Assembly: GCF_000027005.1 (NCBI RefSeq)
Contig: NC_012964.1
Coordinates: 1,054,001-1,118,000, forward strand
Direction of reading: 5' to 3'
DNA length: 64,000 nt
Source of the DNA: Komagataella phaffii GS115
Lineage: Eukaryota > Ascomycota > Pichiomycetes > Pichiales > Pichiaceae
The notes below the pieces were generated by a model, which ran no database searches, was not told the origin of the DNA, and saw only the letters and a program-made list of their open reading frames with translations. Below, piece by piece: positions 9,786 through 18,490 of the stretch (the stretch's first letter is position 1; every line of letters starts with the position of its first letter). Made by a program: the position numbers and the translations under genes.

Positions 9786-9798
9786 TATCTTCACGTGA
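9786..9798 (+). promoter_or_regulatory. E-box element, copy 1 (TATCTTCACGTGA)
   Basis: This is a CACGTG core in a 13-bp context repeated exactly at 10683-10695. CACGTG is the site of bHLH factors such as Cbf1 and Pho4 in yeasts. Function here is inferred from the duplication alone. Confidence 0.4.
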
Positions 9799-10210
9799 TT
9801 CAAGATAGATGTACCTGATTACATCAGCTAGTCCCCCGGGTTTTCAATGTTTCAGATCAAGGCTGATTGATGAAGAAACATGAGAGGTCACCACACTTAG
9901 ATTGGCTTTACATTACAAATATTCGTGTAGGTTTTACCTCGTCTCGTTGCCATTGTTAGTGGGATCTTCATAGTCTTTGTTCTAGCTGATGGTTGAAATT
10001 GTGCGATTGGTATTCGTCATTTTTTAATGCAGCACCTATCGTCTGGCAGTGCCCGAAATTGTCACATAAATAGCATTCAACACCTTTTACAAATGCTTGA
10101 ATTGCCAAGCAGAAAGGCAGGTTGTCAATGAATTGTCAAGGTCTCATAGACTTGCTGCAATTTCTCAAGTCGATGGTAAGACGTCCAATTCGTCATTCTC
10201 AGACACTGTT

Positions 10211-10300
10211 ATGGATAATCAAATTTATCTAGAAACATTTATTGTTGGACAACTCTTTTGTAGCACTATCCTCTTGGCCATCGCATTCTGGTTCAGATGA
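10211..10300 (+). CDS. Possible 29-residue membrane micropeptide
   Basis: This ATG-initiated ORF begins MDNQIYLETFIVGQ and ends IAFWFR before TGA. About 18 consecutive residues are hydrophobic, enough for one membrane span, with a charged N-terminus and a terminal Arg. It lies in the middle of the 1.36 kb gap. I recognise no family and cannot exclude chance. Confidence 0.2.
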   Translation: MDNQIYLETFIVGQLFCSTILLAIAFWFR

Positions 10301-10682
10301 TCGACTACAGCATTTGCCCATCTAACTGAAATAGCCTACAATAACCGGAAACTTTCATGTCAAAGATCACTGAAAACGGATTACAAATGACATACACTCT
10401 TACAATAATATCTTGTCATCTTCAATGGGCAATCACAGTTCTTCATTAACAATGTCGAGTAAGATGCCACAGTAATTAACACGGCCAGCCTACGGTACAA
10501 TTCTCCAATTGGCCTCCCTCGTGCTCTCTCAAAGCCTTGAAAAATCAGCAAAGTGTAACCAGTCCAAATCAGGACCTCTCAATCCTGTTTCAACAAACAA
10601 GTTTCACATTTGAAAGACTTTTCATTCCCTTCTTCTGATCCCTTGAACGCAAGACTGGTTTCATAGACCGACAGTTGACCTT

Positions 10683-10695
10683 TATCTTCACGTGA
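10683..10695 (+). promoter_or_regulatory. E-box element, copy 2 (TATCTTCACGTGA)
   Basis: This is an exact repeat of the 13-mer at 9786-9798, about 70 bp upstream of the transporter start codon, in a position suited to an upstream activating site. Confidence 0.45.
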
Positions 10696-10763
10696 CCTGA
10701 GGTATTTTCAGGTGGCTCAAATAAAAAGAAACCAGTTCCCACTGAGTAATCTTCGTCAAAGAC

Positions 10764-11897
10764 ATGGTTGAACGTAGTGTTGATAGTGATCTTGAACAGT
10801 TTGAGATAGAAAATGAGGAAGATTTTGATAAATTGATTCAGAAGCCCCAGGATACGAGCATCGTCTCCAAGATCACCAATTCTGATTTTTTCGGCAATAA
10901 TCTGGGATTACTGCTAATAGTCATAAGCAAAGTTTTCAATTCAGTCATGATAGTGTGCTGTAAACTGCTAGAGATGGATCCAACAGTAGACCGTCCAATT
11001 CATGCTCTTGAAATCTTATCCGTCCGAATGTTTTTGACTTATATATGCTGTTACGCCTATATGCACCATTTCAAGACGCCGGACTATCCTTTTGGCCCCA
11101 AGGAATGGCGACTTTACGGGGTAATGCGAGGGGTATTTGGGTTTTCTGGAGTGTTTGGAATGTATTTTTCTTTACAATACCTCACGGTTCCCGATGCTGT
11201 GGTCATTACATTTTTGATTCCCTCAGTTGTTGGAATCCTTGCCCGTATATTCTTGCACGAACGATTCACCAAGATTGAAGCATGGGGAGCCTTGGTCTCC
11301 TTCCTTGGAGTATTACTAATTGCAAGACCTCCATTTCTGTTTGGAGAACGATCGTCTGATGAATCTGATCATAACGTCGAAACTAGTGATCCAGCAAAGA
11401 GAATACTAGCGGTTGCTGCCTCCTTGATGGGGGTTGTTGGTGCATCAAGTGTTACAATTGTTATAAAACATATCGGTAAGAACGTTCATCCGTTAATTTT
11501 AGTCTCCTATTTTTCCCTAATTACATTTATCATTTCTACAGTGTCCATCATTTTCACCCCTGGTTTAGGGTTTCACGTTCCACAGACATTACATCAATGG
11601 TTTCTTTTCATACTCATTGGTATTTCTGGATTCTTCATGCAATTCCTTCTGACTGAGGGTATTCAAAGAGAAAGGAAAGCCAGTCGTTCAGCATTAATGT
11701 TCTACACAGAGATCGTCTTTGTTATCTGTTGGGATTACCTTATATGGAAACATGCGCCCAACACTTTAAGCTGGATCGGTATCTCGATTATTGTTACATC
11801 TGCTTTGACGGTGGTGCTGGTCAAGGATAAAGGTTCCGAGGTCCCTGTAGTACAGGAAGAACCAATATTTTTAGACGACATAGACATACGTAACTGA
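10764..11897 (+). CDS. DMT/EamA-family membrane transporter, YMR253C/YPL264C-like
   Basis: The product has 377 residues. A polar N-terminus of about 50 residues is followed by roughly ten hydrophobic segments arranged as two EamA repeats, the second starting near residue 215. Motifs such as RGVFGFSGVFGMYFSLQYL, AVVITFLIPSVVGILARIFL and the loop LHERFTKIEAWGALVSFLGV are typical of drug/metabolite transporters. The fungal relatives I recognise are YMR253C and YPL264C, which have no firmly assigned substrate. Substrate and membrane location are therefore unknown. The gene ends 31 bp from the convergent DPH5. Confidence 0.85.
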   Translation: MVERSVDSDLEQFEIENEEDFDKLIQKPQDTSIVSKITNSDFFGNNLGLLLIVISKVFNSVMIVCCKLLEMDPTVDRPIHALEILSVRMFLTYICCYAYMHHFKTPDYPFGPKEWRLYGVMRGVFGFSGVFGMYFSLQYLTVPDAVVITFLIPSVVGILARIFLHERFTKIEAWGALVSFLGVLLIARPPFLFGERSSDESDHNVETSDPAKRILAVAASLMGVVGASSVTIVIKHIGKNVHPLILVSYFSLITFIISTVSIIFTPGLGFHVPQTLHQWFLFILIGISGFFMQFLLTEGIQRERKASRSALMFYTEIVFVICWDYLIWKHAPNTLSWIGISIIVTSALTVVLVKDKGSEVPVVQEEPIFLDDIDIRN

Positions 11898-11928
11898 TTA
11901 GATATGAACATTATTAGATTATTATTAC

Positions 11929-12828
11929 TTAGTCACTCCATTCTTCTTCTGGGGCAACGTATGGAGGAGGCTTGAAGAATTCTTGGTCTTGGAGTACGAA
12001 CTCACGGAACTTTTCTTTATCATCACAGTACTCGTACAAATACTCTAATTCCAGGTCATGTAGTTGCCTTCCCAGCATCACGAGCGAGTGCAATGGCTCA
12101 CCGCTGTCATAAGAGGCCAATTCTTTCAACGTACCGGCCTTGAATTTCTGGGTTGGAGCTCCCAATCTGGAAACTGCCACACAAGGAGTATTCTCAGTGT
12201 ATGCCTGTTCTTTCTTGGTTTCCTCAACTTCTATTAACTGTTGTGCAGCAGTTGCAATGTTCATGTATCTTGGTGGTTCATAGATCAGTTTTCCCTTCAT
12301 CATGTTCTCAAATGACTGTTCTTTTACTTTGATATCCAAAAGGATCAGAGTGTGTAGACCCAACTTTCTGTTTCCCATAATCTTTTCATAAAATGAGTCT
12401 GGTTTCCATGAATCAGTGAAGAAGACCATAGAGATAGTTTGTCCGAACTGGTATAGTTGCAAACCACAGGCACCTACAGCATTCATAACTGATGCATTGT
12501 GGATGGCCTCAACCTTGATGCCCAACTCCCTAGCTCTGATCACCAGATCAGTGTGTGTCGTGGCACCAAACGGATCCCCGACCACCAGAAATGCAATGTC
12601 ATCTTTGTCAGCTCCCTCCAATATGTCGTCAGATCCAGTTTCCACTAGTTCCCTGTCAGCCAAGATGACATCCTTACCGTAGAACTTTGACAAACTGTCT
12701 TGGTCAGCTGCCATCAATATGGAAGTGTAAGCTTCCAAATAGACTCTTTTGCATTTCTTGACCGTCTGTAGACCTCTTACGGTGATATCCGTCTCATATG
12801 ACAATCCAAGGCCGATTAAATACAGCAT
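11929..12828 (-). CDS. DPH5: Diphthine synthase Dph5
   Basis: The product has 299 residues. Dph5 is an S-adenosylmethionine-dependent methyltransferase that methylates the modified histidine of elongation factor eEF2 in diphthamide synthesis. The start [20 protein letters not shown], the [13 protein letters not shown] motif, the [20 protein letters not shown] block and the late [13 protein letters not shown] region are all conserved family features of this tetrapyrrole-methylase fold. The gene is full length. DPH2, acting earlier in the same pathway, lies about 40 kb away in this window. Confidence 0.96.
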   Translation of the reverse strand: MLYLIGLGLSYETDITVRGLQTVKKCKRVYLEAYTSILMAADQDSLSKFYGKDVILADRELVETGSDDILEGADKDDIAFLVVGDPFGATTHTDLVIRARELGIKVEAIHNASVMNAVGACGLQLYQFGQTISMVFFTDSWKPDSFYEKIMGNRKLGLHTLILLDIKVKEQSFENMMKGKLIYEPPRYMNIATAAQQLIEVEETKKEQAYTENTPCVAVSRLGAPTQKFKAGTLKELASYDSGEPLHSLVMLGRQLHDLELEYLYEYCDDKEKFREFVLQDQEFFKPPPYVAPEEEWSD

Positions 12829-13000
12829 TTTCCCTCGGATATTTCAGAGCTGTTAGGAGAACTAAAAGTTTTTTTTTTGTTAATGCTCGAATTTGCGTCT
12901 AATCGGCTATCCGATATCCTCAAATTAATTGATTAAAAAGCTGGTGGCTTCACTCTTATCCCCCCCCCTACAAACTACTCCACTAAAATTCTTTCAAACA

Positions 13001-13600
13001 ATGCCTCGAGTTTACAAAAGGCCCCGAAGACGGATTGCTTCGACGATACTGAAATATTTGACTATTTTTGCCACAATAGCATCTCTATCAGTGTTCTTTA
13101 TCGGTGTTCCAAGTAAGATATTTGCTTCAGAAAAGCTTGATCATCTATTTATTTTCAAAACCAAAGATGTCTCCGTTGCAGGCATTGATTTGGGATCTGG
13201 AACCGTCAACCTCACCGTTTCAGGAACAGTGGTGAAGAATTACACTTATAGCAACCCATTCTTGGTAAAAACGTCTCATTTGGTTAAGGAGGTGAATGTT
13301 CAAACATCTGAGATAGAACTGTTTGGAGACGTTGAAAGGTCTGTTACCAAGCTAGGAAAAGCCCAAGTCCAGCCCTTTGAACTGAATGTCGAATACGGCA
13401 AGGAACAAGATATTCAATGGATAGTGACCGTGAAGCCCAAAGTCAGGAAAATGATATCAATCATAGAGAAGTTAGTTGATGATCCCGATGCTTCATTGAG
13501 GTTACGAGGAGACACGTTGGTAAAACTTAGTCTTTTTAATGGTTACCTTCCGTTATTCAGGTTCAAAATTTATTTGGACGAGACTATCTCCATTGATTGA
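13001..13600 (+). CDS. Unrecognised single-pass membrane protein
   Basis: The product has 199 residues from the ATG at 13001; the upstream in-frame TTG is not used. A very basic N-terminus (MPRVYKRPRRR) precedes one hydrophobic segment at about residues 19-38. The rest is a beta-rich domain with alternating hydrophobic residues (GSGTVNLTVSGTVVKNYTYS) and possible N-glycosylation sites. The layout suggests a type II membrane protein with a lumenal or extracytoplasmic domain, perhaps of a LEA-like beta fold; that fold is a guess. I do not recognise a family. A run of nine C residues (12960-12968) lies in the likely 5' leader. Confidence 0.65.
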   Translation: MPRVYKRPRRRIASTILKYLTIFATIASLSVFFIGVPSKIFASEKLDHLFIFKTKDVSVAGIDLGSGTVNLTVSGTVVKNYTYSNPFLVKTSHLVKEVNVQTSEIELFGDVERSVTKLGKAQVQPFELNVEYGKEQDIQWIVTVKPKVRKMISIIEKLVDDPDASLRLRGDTLVKLSLFNGYLPLFRFKIYLDETISID

Positions 13601-13701
13601 CGATTTACTACATCTACTCCCATTAATTATTGAATGAACTCTTCCCTGTTCTCTGTTTTTTAGTTACTCTTTAATATTTTTTAAAACTAATTTGCTCAGT
13701 G

Positions 13702-15210
13702 TCATTGATGTCTCATTTTCTGTTTGACATATGCTATCGATTTATTAGTCACTCGAGTATCCTTCTTATGCTGCTCGTAGTGGTGTCTGAGATAGGCTAG
13801 AAACTTGTTAGAACTTCTTGAACCCTGCATCTGATCTCCGACTTTGATTGGAATGATATGCCTCGTTCCCTCAACACATGATGGGTTAGGACATATGGCC
13901 CCATTGGCGATTACGGTTTTTGTCTCCGAGGACCCTTGAGATTTCTTCTTCTTGCCCCGTTTGGCTTCAGTGAAAGCATAATTAGGTATAATGAACATGG
14001 GATCAGGCATTACACTTCCATCTGCATATATGCCGTGATTTTTGCCCAAATGATGAACGTAGCTTGAATCTTTCATTCCGAAGAAAAGTAAGTTCTGCTC
14101 TTCAACATCTGAGCAATCGAAAACACAGTAGGGGCACATCCCTTGAGTTCCATTTTTGTTGTTCTTGGGTGTCCTATAGACCCGAGGAGAGTATGTGGTC
14201 AAATATCCCTGGTTTTGAGTTGCATAGTGAAATTTTGATTCCTTCTTCAAGTGATGCAATGAGATATTGTTGGGAATCCTGAGGCTAGCAAGTGAGCACT
14301 CCTCTTCTGGGGAGGCCAGGGAGTGCTGGTTGGAAACCACACTGTTTGACTCTTCGAACTCCTGTTGTTCTTTCAAAAAATCTAGTTGTTGACTGATCTC
14401 TGTGCAGAATTCACTGCTGTTCAGTAAAACAACGCTAGTATGCCTCATATTTTCTGCTGTGAAACTGGACGAGAAATCATCGATATTGTTTCCAGTTGGA
14501 CCAATCTCATCCATATTGACTGGTTTCGTCTCAGAGACATGCTCATTAACTCCCACCCCGTCATCCCCTCTATTTTTTAGAAGGTATGTGGAGATGAAAT
14601 TTTGAGGCGGGAGGGATAACAATAGGTCTTCTCTCAATGGTGGGGTAGTTTCGAACGGATTGACTAATCCTGGATTGGCTTCCTTGAAACTACTTCGGTT
14701 GTCCAATTGAAAACATATAATGTGACTGCCCGCTTTTGGACTTGTGTCGAAGCTTTCATTCGAATCTGCTCTTTGGGCCTGTTGGGGATCCTGGCTAATT
14801 ATACGTTGGTGTGTCGTCACCTCACTTTCAGTAGAGGAGCCCATAAAAATATTGGTTTCAAAGTCAGGTTGAAAGCTAGTTGCAAGACAATTGTCATTTA
14901 ACGGATCTTGCTCTGTACCTGGCATATCAAAGTTGAACTCTTTGTTCGAACTGTACACGTTCTGCATCTCTACTATCAGATCGGACGTGTTGTTGCGAAT
15001 GACAAGATTGGGGTCCACGTTTATAGCTAAACTGGCGGACAATGAGGAATCCTCCCTAAATGAATACATGACTTGAGTATGGTTTGGTGATAGACATTGT
15101 AGATCAAGATTTTGTACTTTATTTACGATGATTAAAGATTCTGGGGTTCCAAATTCTATTGTAAGTTCTGTAGACGTGCATATTCGTGCATACATCGATG
15201 AACGTTGCAT
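13702..15210 (-). CDS. Putative fungal transcription regulator with Rua1-type C-terminal zinc domain
   Basis: The product has 502 residues from the first ATG at 15210. The frame stays open upstream to a TTG at 15261 and beyond, so the true start or a 5' exon is uncertain. The first 350 residues are polar and low in structure. The C-terminal part has CPYC, then FFGMKDSSYVHHLGKNHGIY, PDPMFI and later CPNPSC, with HHYEQH at the end of a final block. This Cys/His pattern resembles the fungal domain formerly called DUF4451, now linked to the Ustilago regulator Rua1. I infer a DNA-binding role. No S. cerevisiae orthologue is proposed. Confidence 0.6.
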   Translation of the reverse strand: MQRSSMYARICTSTELTIEFGTPESLIIVNKVQNLDLQCLSPNHTQVMYSFREDSSLSASLAINVDPNLVIRNNTSDLIVEMQNVYSSNKEFNFDMPGTEQDPLNDNCLATSFQPDFETNIFMGSSTESEVTTHQRIISQDPQQAQRADSNESFDTSPKAGSHIICFQLDNRSSFKEANPGLVNPFETTPPLREDLLLSLPPQNFISTYLLKNRGDDGVGVNEHVSETKPVNMDEIGPTGNNIDDFSSSFTAENMRHTSVVLLNSSEFCTEISQQLDFLKEQQEFEESNSVVSNQHSLASPEEECSLASLRIPNNISLHHLKKESKFHYATQNQGYLTTYSPRVYRTPKNNKNGTQGMCPYCVFDCSDVEEQNLLFFGMKDSSYVHHLGKNHGIYADGSVMPDPMFIIPNYAFTEAKRGKKKKSQGSSETKTVIANGAICPNPSCVEGTRHIIPIKVGDQMQGSRSSNKFLAYLRHHYEQHKKDTRVTNKSIAYVKQKMRHQ

Positions 15211-15618
15211 GAAGGCTAGTTGACTTGATGATTCGTTTGGTTTTGAAACTGAACCTGGCAAGGGCCGACAGTTCTCCCATTCTATAATGAAGTAGATGTA
15301 TGAGTGTTAAAACATATTGAGAGGAAGAATCAGAAAAAACAATACCGTAAAAATAAGAGTGACACCCAAGTATAGCCAAACGGTATGCCTCGACAATCAA
15401 GAATCACTGACAACCATACCGCATAGAATGGTCACAAGGCAAAGAAACCACTAGCTCCTCTAGGCTTTCTACTACCAGAACTCAGCTCGACTACAATTTG
15501 AGGATACTGAAAATGGAAATTTCTAAATAAAATTATCTGTTGGCTCCGTTGTTACCATAAGTGCTCAATTAGCTCTTGGACTACTATAAAACTTCTATTT
15601 GTCAATATAAAAAGCTAA
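15211..15618. promoter_or_regulatory. Upstream region of the Rua1-type gene, 3' side of ILV6
   Basis: These 408 bp separate two minus-strand genes. They should hold the ILV6 terminator and the promoter or 5' exon of the regulator gene. On the minus strand an ATTATAG acceptor-like sequence near 15275 could belong to an intron, but no canonical branch point accompanies it. Confidence 0.35.
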
Positions 15619-16512
15619 CTAACCTGGAGGAAGCTGGGAAGCATCTACAACATCACTTACGTCCTTGACTGTCTCAGATTCGGCAGCCTCTAGTGGTGTC
15701 CTTGGAACAGCCATCATACCAGTTCTAGCAATCTCGAGGATTCCAAAAGGTTGAATCAATTGAACAAAACTGGTAACTCTAGATGGTTTAGCACTAAGCT
15801 CAACGATACAGTTACGATCACTGATATCAACAATACGTCCTCCAAATTGCTGGGCCAACTTGGTAATGCTGTCCAGATGTTGGTACTTCTGTCTGAGTCT
15901 CTCAGAAGGTAGCAAGTTGGTTGGGTGAAATTTAGACTCAGAAGCAGCCAAGTCGGGAGCAGATTCTTCAAGACCGTTATGATGGGCTATAAGCTGTTGG
16001 AAGTATTCTGGTCCCAGAAGGGAAACTCTGGCCAACAAAAGCTCCCTCTTGATGATCTCTGCATTGGTGTAATCCAGAACTGCGTACACAGGAACTAAGT
16101 CCTCAATTTGTCTTCTAGCCTGCTCAATAACAGCGTCTTGTCCATTCAAAACTATTGTCATTCTGGATAAATCCTTGACGTCGGTGTTGCAAACAACCAG
16201 AGAGTCAATGTTGAATCCACGAGCAGCAAGAGTTCCAGAAACCAAGGACAAGACACCAGGTTCATTTTGAACCAAGCAGTTAAGAACGTGCTCGGTGGAA
16301 GGATCTTTGGATGGCTCTGGTGTCTCGTAGATAATACTGGACACCGCGGCGTTGGCTGACCAAGTGGGGGTCTCCAACGTGGGCAAAGGGGGCCTTTTCT
16401 TGTTTCTATGCAAAGTTTTGTAAGCAAGGGCACTAGTAGAGCTTGAAGAGTACCTTGATAGGACCCTAAACGGCATCAAGGCCTTAGGCATCATTAATCT
16501 TCCAGCGGACAT
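15619..16512 (-). CDS. ILV6: Acetolactate synthase regulatory subunit Ilv6
   Basis: The product has 297 residues. Ilv6 binds the catalytic Ilv2 in mitochondria and gives valine feedback control of branched-chain amino acid synthesis. The N-terminus is basic and Ser-rich (MSAGRLMMPKALMPFRVLSR), fitting a mitochondrial presequence. An ACT domain follows (HVLNCLVQNEPGVLSLVSG, then RGFNIDSLVV) at about residues 78-150. A second domain contains KRELLLARVSLLGPEY and ILEIARTGMMAVPR. The length fits the eukaryotic family (309 residues in S. cerevisiae). Confidence 0.96.
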   Translation of the reverse strand: MSAGRLMMPKALMPFRVLSRYSSSSTSALAYKTLHRNKKRPPLPTLETPTWSANAAVSSIIYETPEPSKDPSTEHVLNCLVQNEPGVLSLVSGTLAARGFNIDSLVVCNTDVKDLSRMTIVLNGQDAVIEQARRQIEDLVPVYAVLDYTNAEIIKRELLLARVSLLGPEYFQQLIAHHNGLEESAPDLAASESKFHPTNLLPSERLRQKYQHLDSITKLAQQFGGRIVDISDRNCIVELSAKPSRVTSFVQLIQPFGILEIARTGMMAVPRTPLEAAESETVKDVSDVVDASQLPPG

Positions 16513-16679
16513 TAATGGGGGGAGTGGAAATAAAAATATTTGAAGGCCCGCGAGTCGAATTTTTTTTATATGCTTGACTCATTCGCTAATTGGATGAGTG
16601 GAAACTCATCCAAGGAAGGAGGGGTGGGATACAATCAACTGGTTTATACAATAAATAGGTGTTTAATTACTTATCTAAA

Positions 16680-17918
16680 CTAAAACTTGGCTTCAAACTC
16701 ACTAGTCAATCTCTTAGCAACAGCTTTGATAAACTCCTCAGTGTTCACATAAGAAGATCTGTCAGTCTCACCTCTTGCAAGAGCGAGATCTTTGGTCATG
16801 ATTCCATCCAATTTAACTGTGTTGATAGTGGCATTTTCCAGAAGTTGACCAAACTCAACAACAGGAAGAGTGTTGTCCAGTAGTCCTCTTTGAATTAAAC
16901 CTCTAGTCCAAGCGAAGATAGAGGCAATAGAGTTGGTGGAGGTCTCCTTACCTTGCTGGTGTTGTCTGTAATGTCTAGTGACGGTTCCATGAGCAGCTTC
17001 ACTCTCAAAAGCAGTTCCATCTGGGGTCGTCAAAACAGAGGTCATCAAACCTAAAGATCCGAAACCTTGGGCAACAATGTCGGATTGCACGTCACCATCG
17101 TAGTTCTTCATAGCAATGATATAGCCTCCCTTTGATTTCAACATCTGAGCAACCATATCGTCAATGAGACGGTGCTCATACCAAATACCGGCCTTCTCAA
17201 AAGATTCTTTGAATTGTGTTTCGTACGTTTCGTCAAAGATGTCTTTGAATCTACCATCATATTTCTTCAGGATGGTATTCTTGGTGGTCGAGAACAGGTT
17301 CACTTTCTTTTCTAGAGCAAGTTTGAAGGAGGAAAGAGCAAAGTCTCGGATAGAATCATCCAAGTTGTACATAGTCAGAGCGACACCGGCAGATGGGTAG
17401 TCGAAAACCTTTGTCTCGACAGGGTCAGATCCGTCCTTTGGAGTGAAAACCAACTTCAACTCACCAGCTTTTGGAATCAGCAAATCGGTGGCTCTATATT
17501 GGTCACCGTAAGCATGTCTTCCAATGATAATTGGCTTCTCCCACTGAGGAATAATTCTTGGGATGTTGTCAATGACAATTGGCTCTCTGAAAACGGTTCC
17601 GCCCAATATGTTTCTGATTGTACCGTTGGGAGACAGCCACATTTTCTTCAAACCAAACTCCTCAACTCTGGCTTCATCTGGGGTAATGGTGGCACACTTG
17701 ACACCGACACCATACTTCTTGATGGCCTCAGCAGCATCTATAGTGACTTGGTCGTCGGTTTGATCTCTATACTCGATTCCCAAGTCGTAGTACTTTAGGT
17801 CGATATCCAAAAATGGAAGAATCAACTCATCTTTGATGAGTTTCCAGATGATTCTCGTCATTTCATCACCATCCATCTCCACTAATGGAGTCTTCACTGA
17901 AATTTTTGCATGAGCCAT
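16680..17918 (-). CDS. NADP-dependent isocitrate dehydrogenase, cytosolic Idp2-like
   Basis: The product has 412 residues from the ATG at 17918 ([20 protein letters not shown]), where homology to eukaryotic IDPs begins. It converts isocitrate to 2-oxoglutarate and supplies NADPH. Substrate-binding SPNGTIRN, the KKYDGRFKD block, [12 protein letters not shown] and [19 protein letters not shown] are intact. The short N-terminus looks cytosolic; there is no peroxisomal SKL-type end (EFEAKF). Two in-frame upstream ATGs (18005 and 17978) would add up to 29 residues with a hydrophobic stretch. A TATA box at 17993-18002 makes a start downstream of them more likely. Calling it Idp2 rather than Idp1 is an inference. 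Confidence 0.92.
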   Translation of the reverse strand: MAHAKISVKTPLVEMDGDEMTRIIWKLIKDELILPFLDIDLKYYDLGIEYRDQTDDQVTIDAAEAIKKYGVGVKCATITPDEARVEEFGLKKMWLSPNGTIRNILGGTVFREPIVIDNIPRIIPQWEKPIIIGRHAYGDQYRATDLLIPKAGELKLVFTPKDGSDPVETKVFDYPSAGVALTMYNLDDSIRDFALSSFKLALEKKVNLFSTTKNTILKKYDGRFKDIFDETYETQFKESFEKAGIWYEHRLIDDMVAQMLKSKGGYIIAMKNYDGDVQSDIVAQGFGSLGLMTSVLTTPDGTAFESEAAHGTVTRHYRQHQQGKETSTNSIASIFAWTRGLIQRGLLDNTLPVVEFGQLLENATINTVKLDGIMTKDLALARGETDRSSYVNTEEFIKAVAKRLTSEFEAKF

Positions 17919-18490
17919 CTTACAATATGATATACCTAAAAAAAAGAAGAACAAGTGAAAAACCGTAACCTTCCCCATGGGGAAACCTCCACTATTTATA
18001 TACATGTCCCCCGGAGCGAGAAAAACTGGAGGATTATCTTGGATCTCGCTTCCGACAATTTTTCGGAGTTGAAATTCCTAGATTTAGCGTAGAGGGACGG
18101 TGGCTCGGGAATTTTCTCACCTGTCAAAAAGGTTTTGCACCAATTAATTGGCACATTCAATTGGGTCAGAAAAAAAGTTGCCCAATCAAGCTTATACCCT
18201 GTAAAAATTCCGACAAAGTCCGCCCATCGAGTGCCGTTTTCTGATTTGATTCTTAGCGGCTGCTTGTTTGAGGAGGAATATTTGGATCTGGGATCTGGCG
18301 GAGTGCGAATGATTCTCCGAGCATGGCACCGAAAATCTTCAATTCGAGGTAGGAACACAAGCGCTACCCAACCCCACCTACTAACCGGCGGCAGTTTGTA
18401 GGACTCGATGTTAATAGCACGTGATTTGGATCTTCACTAAATGAATGTTTGGTGGGGGTAGAGGAGAAACTAAATGAAGGGCTAATGATT
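17919..18490. promoter_or_regulatory. NADP-isocitrate dehydrogenase promoter region
   Basis: The 572 bp lie between IDP (reading leftward) and the 3' end of MCP2. On the minus strand they show a TATA box at 17993-18002 and a perfect 14-bp palindrome TTCCCCATGGGGAA at 17971-17984. A CACGTG at 18418-18423 lies about 500 bp upstream of the ATG. No conserved ORF is present. Confidence 0.55.
17993..18002 (-). promoter_or_regulatory. TATA box of the isocitrate dehydrogenase gene
   Basis: TATATAAATA on the minus strand lies 75-84 bp upstream of the conserved start codon. It is only 15-24 bp upstream of the in-frame ATG at 17978, which favours initiation at 17918. Confidence 0.6.

Larger units (their letters stand above)
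9401..10763. promoter_or_regulatory. Long divergent intergenic region, PEP3 / DMT transporter
   Basis: At 1.36 kb this is the largest gene-poor stretch here. I see no tRNA or conserved protein. It holds two copies of the 13-mer TATCTTCACGTGA (9786-9798 and 10683-10695), each with a CACGTG E-box. Several short ORFs occur, the most notable being an ATG-initiated 29-codon ORF at 10211-10300 with a hydrophobic core. The downstream copy of the 13-mer lies about 70 bp before the transporter ATG. Confidence 0.5.

Noticed and set aside
9860..9990. Possible box C/D snoRNA (TTGATGA and CTGA) in the PEP3/transporter gap
   Set aside because: The C box is imperfect, there is no clear closing stem, and no guide match could be tested.
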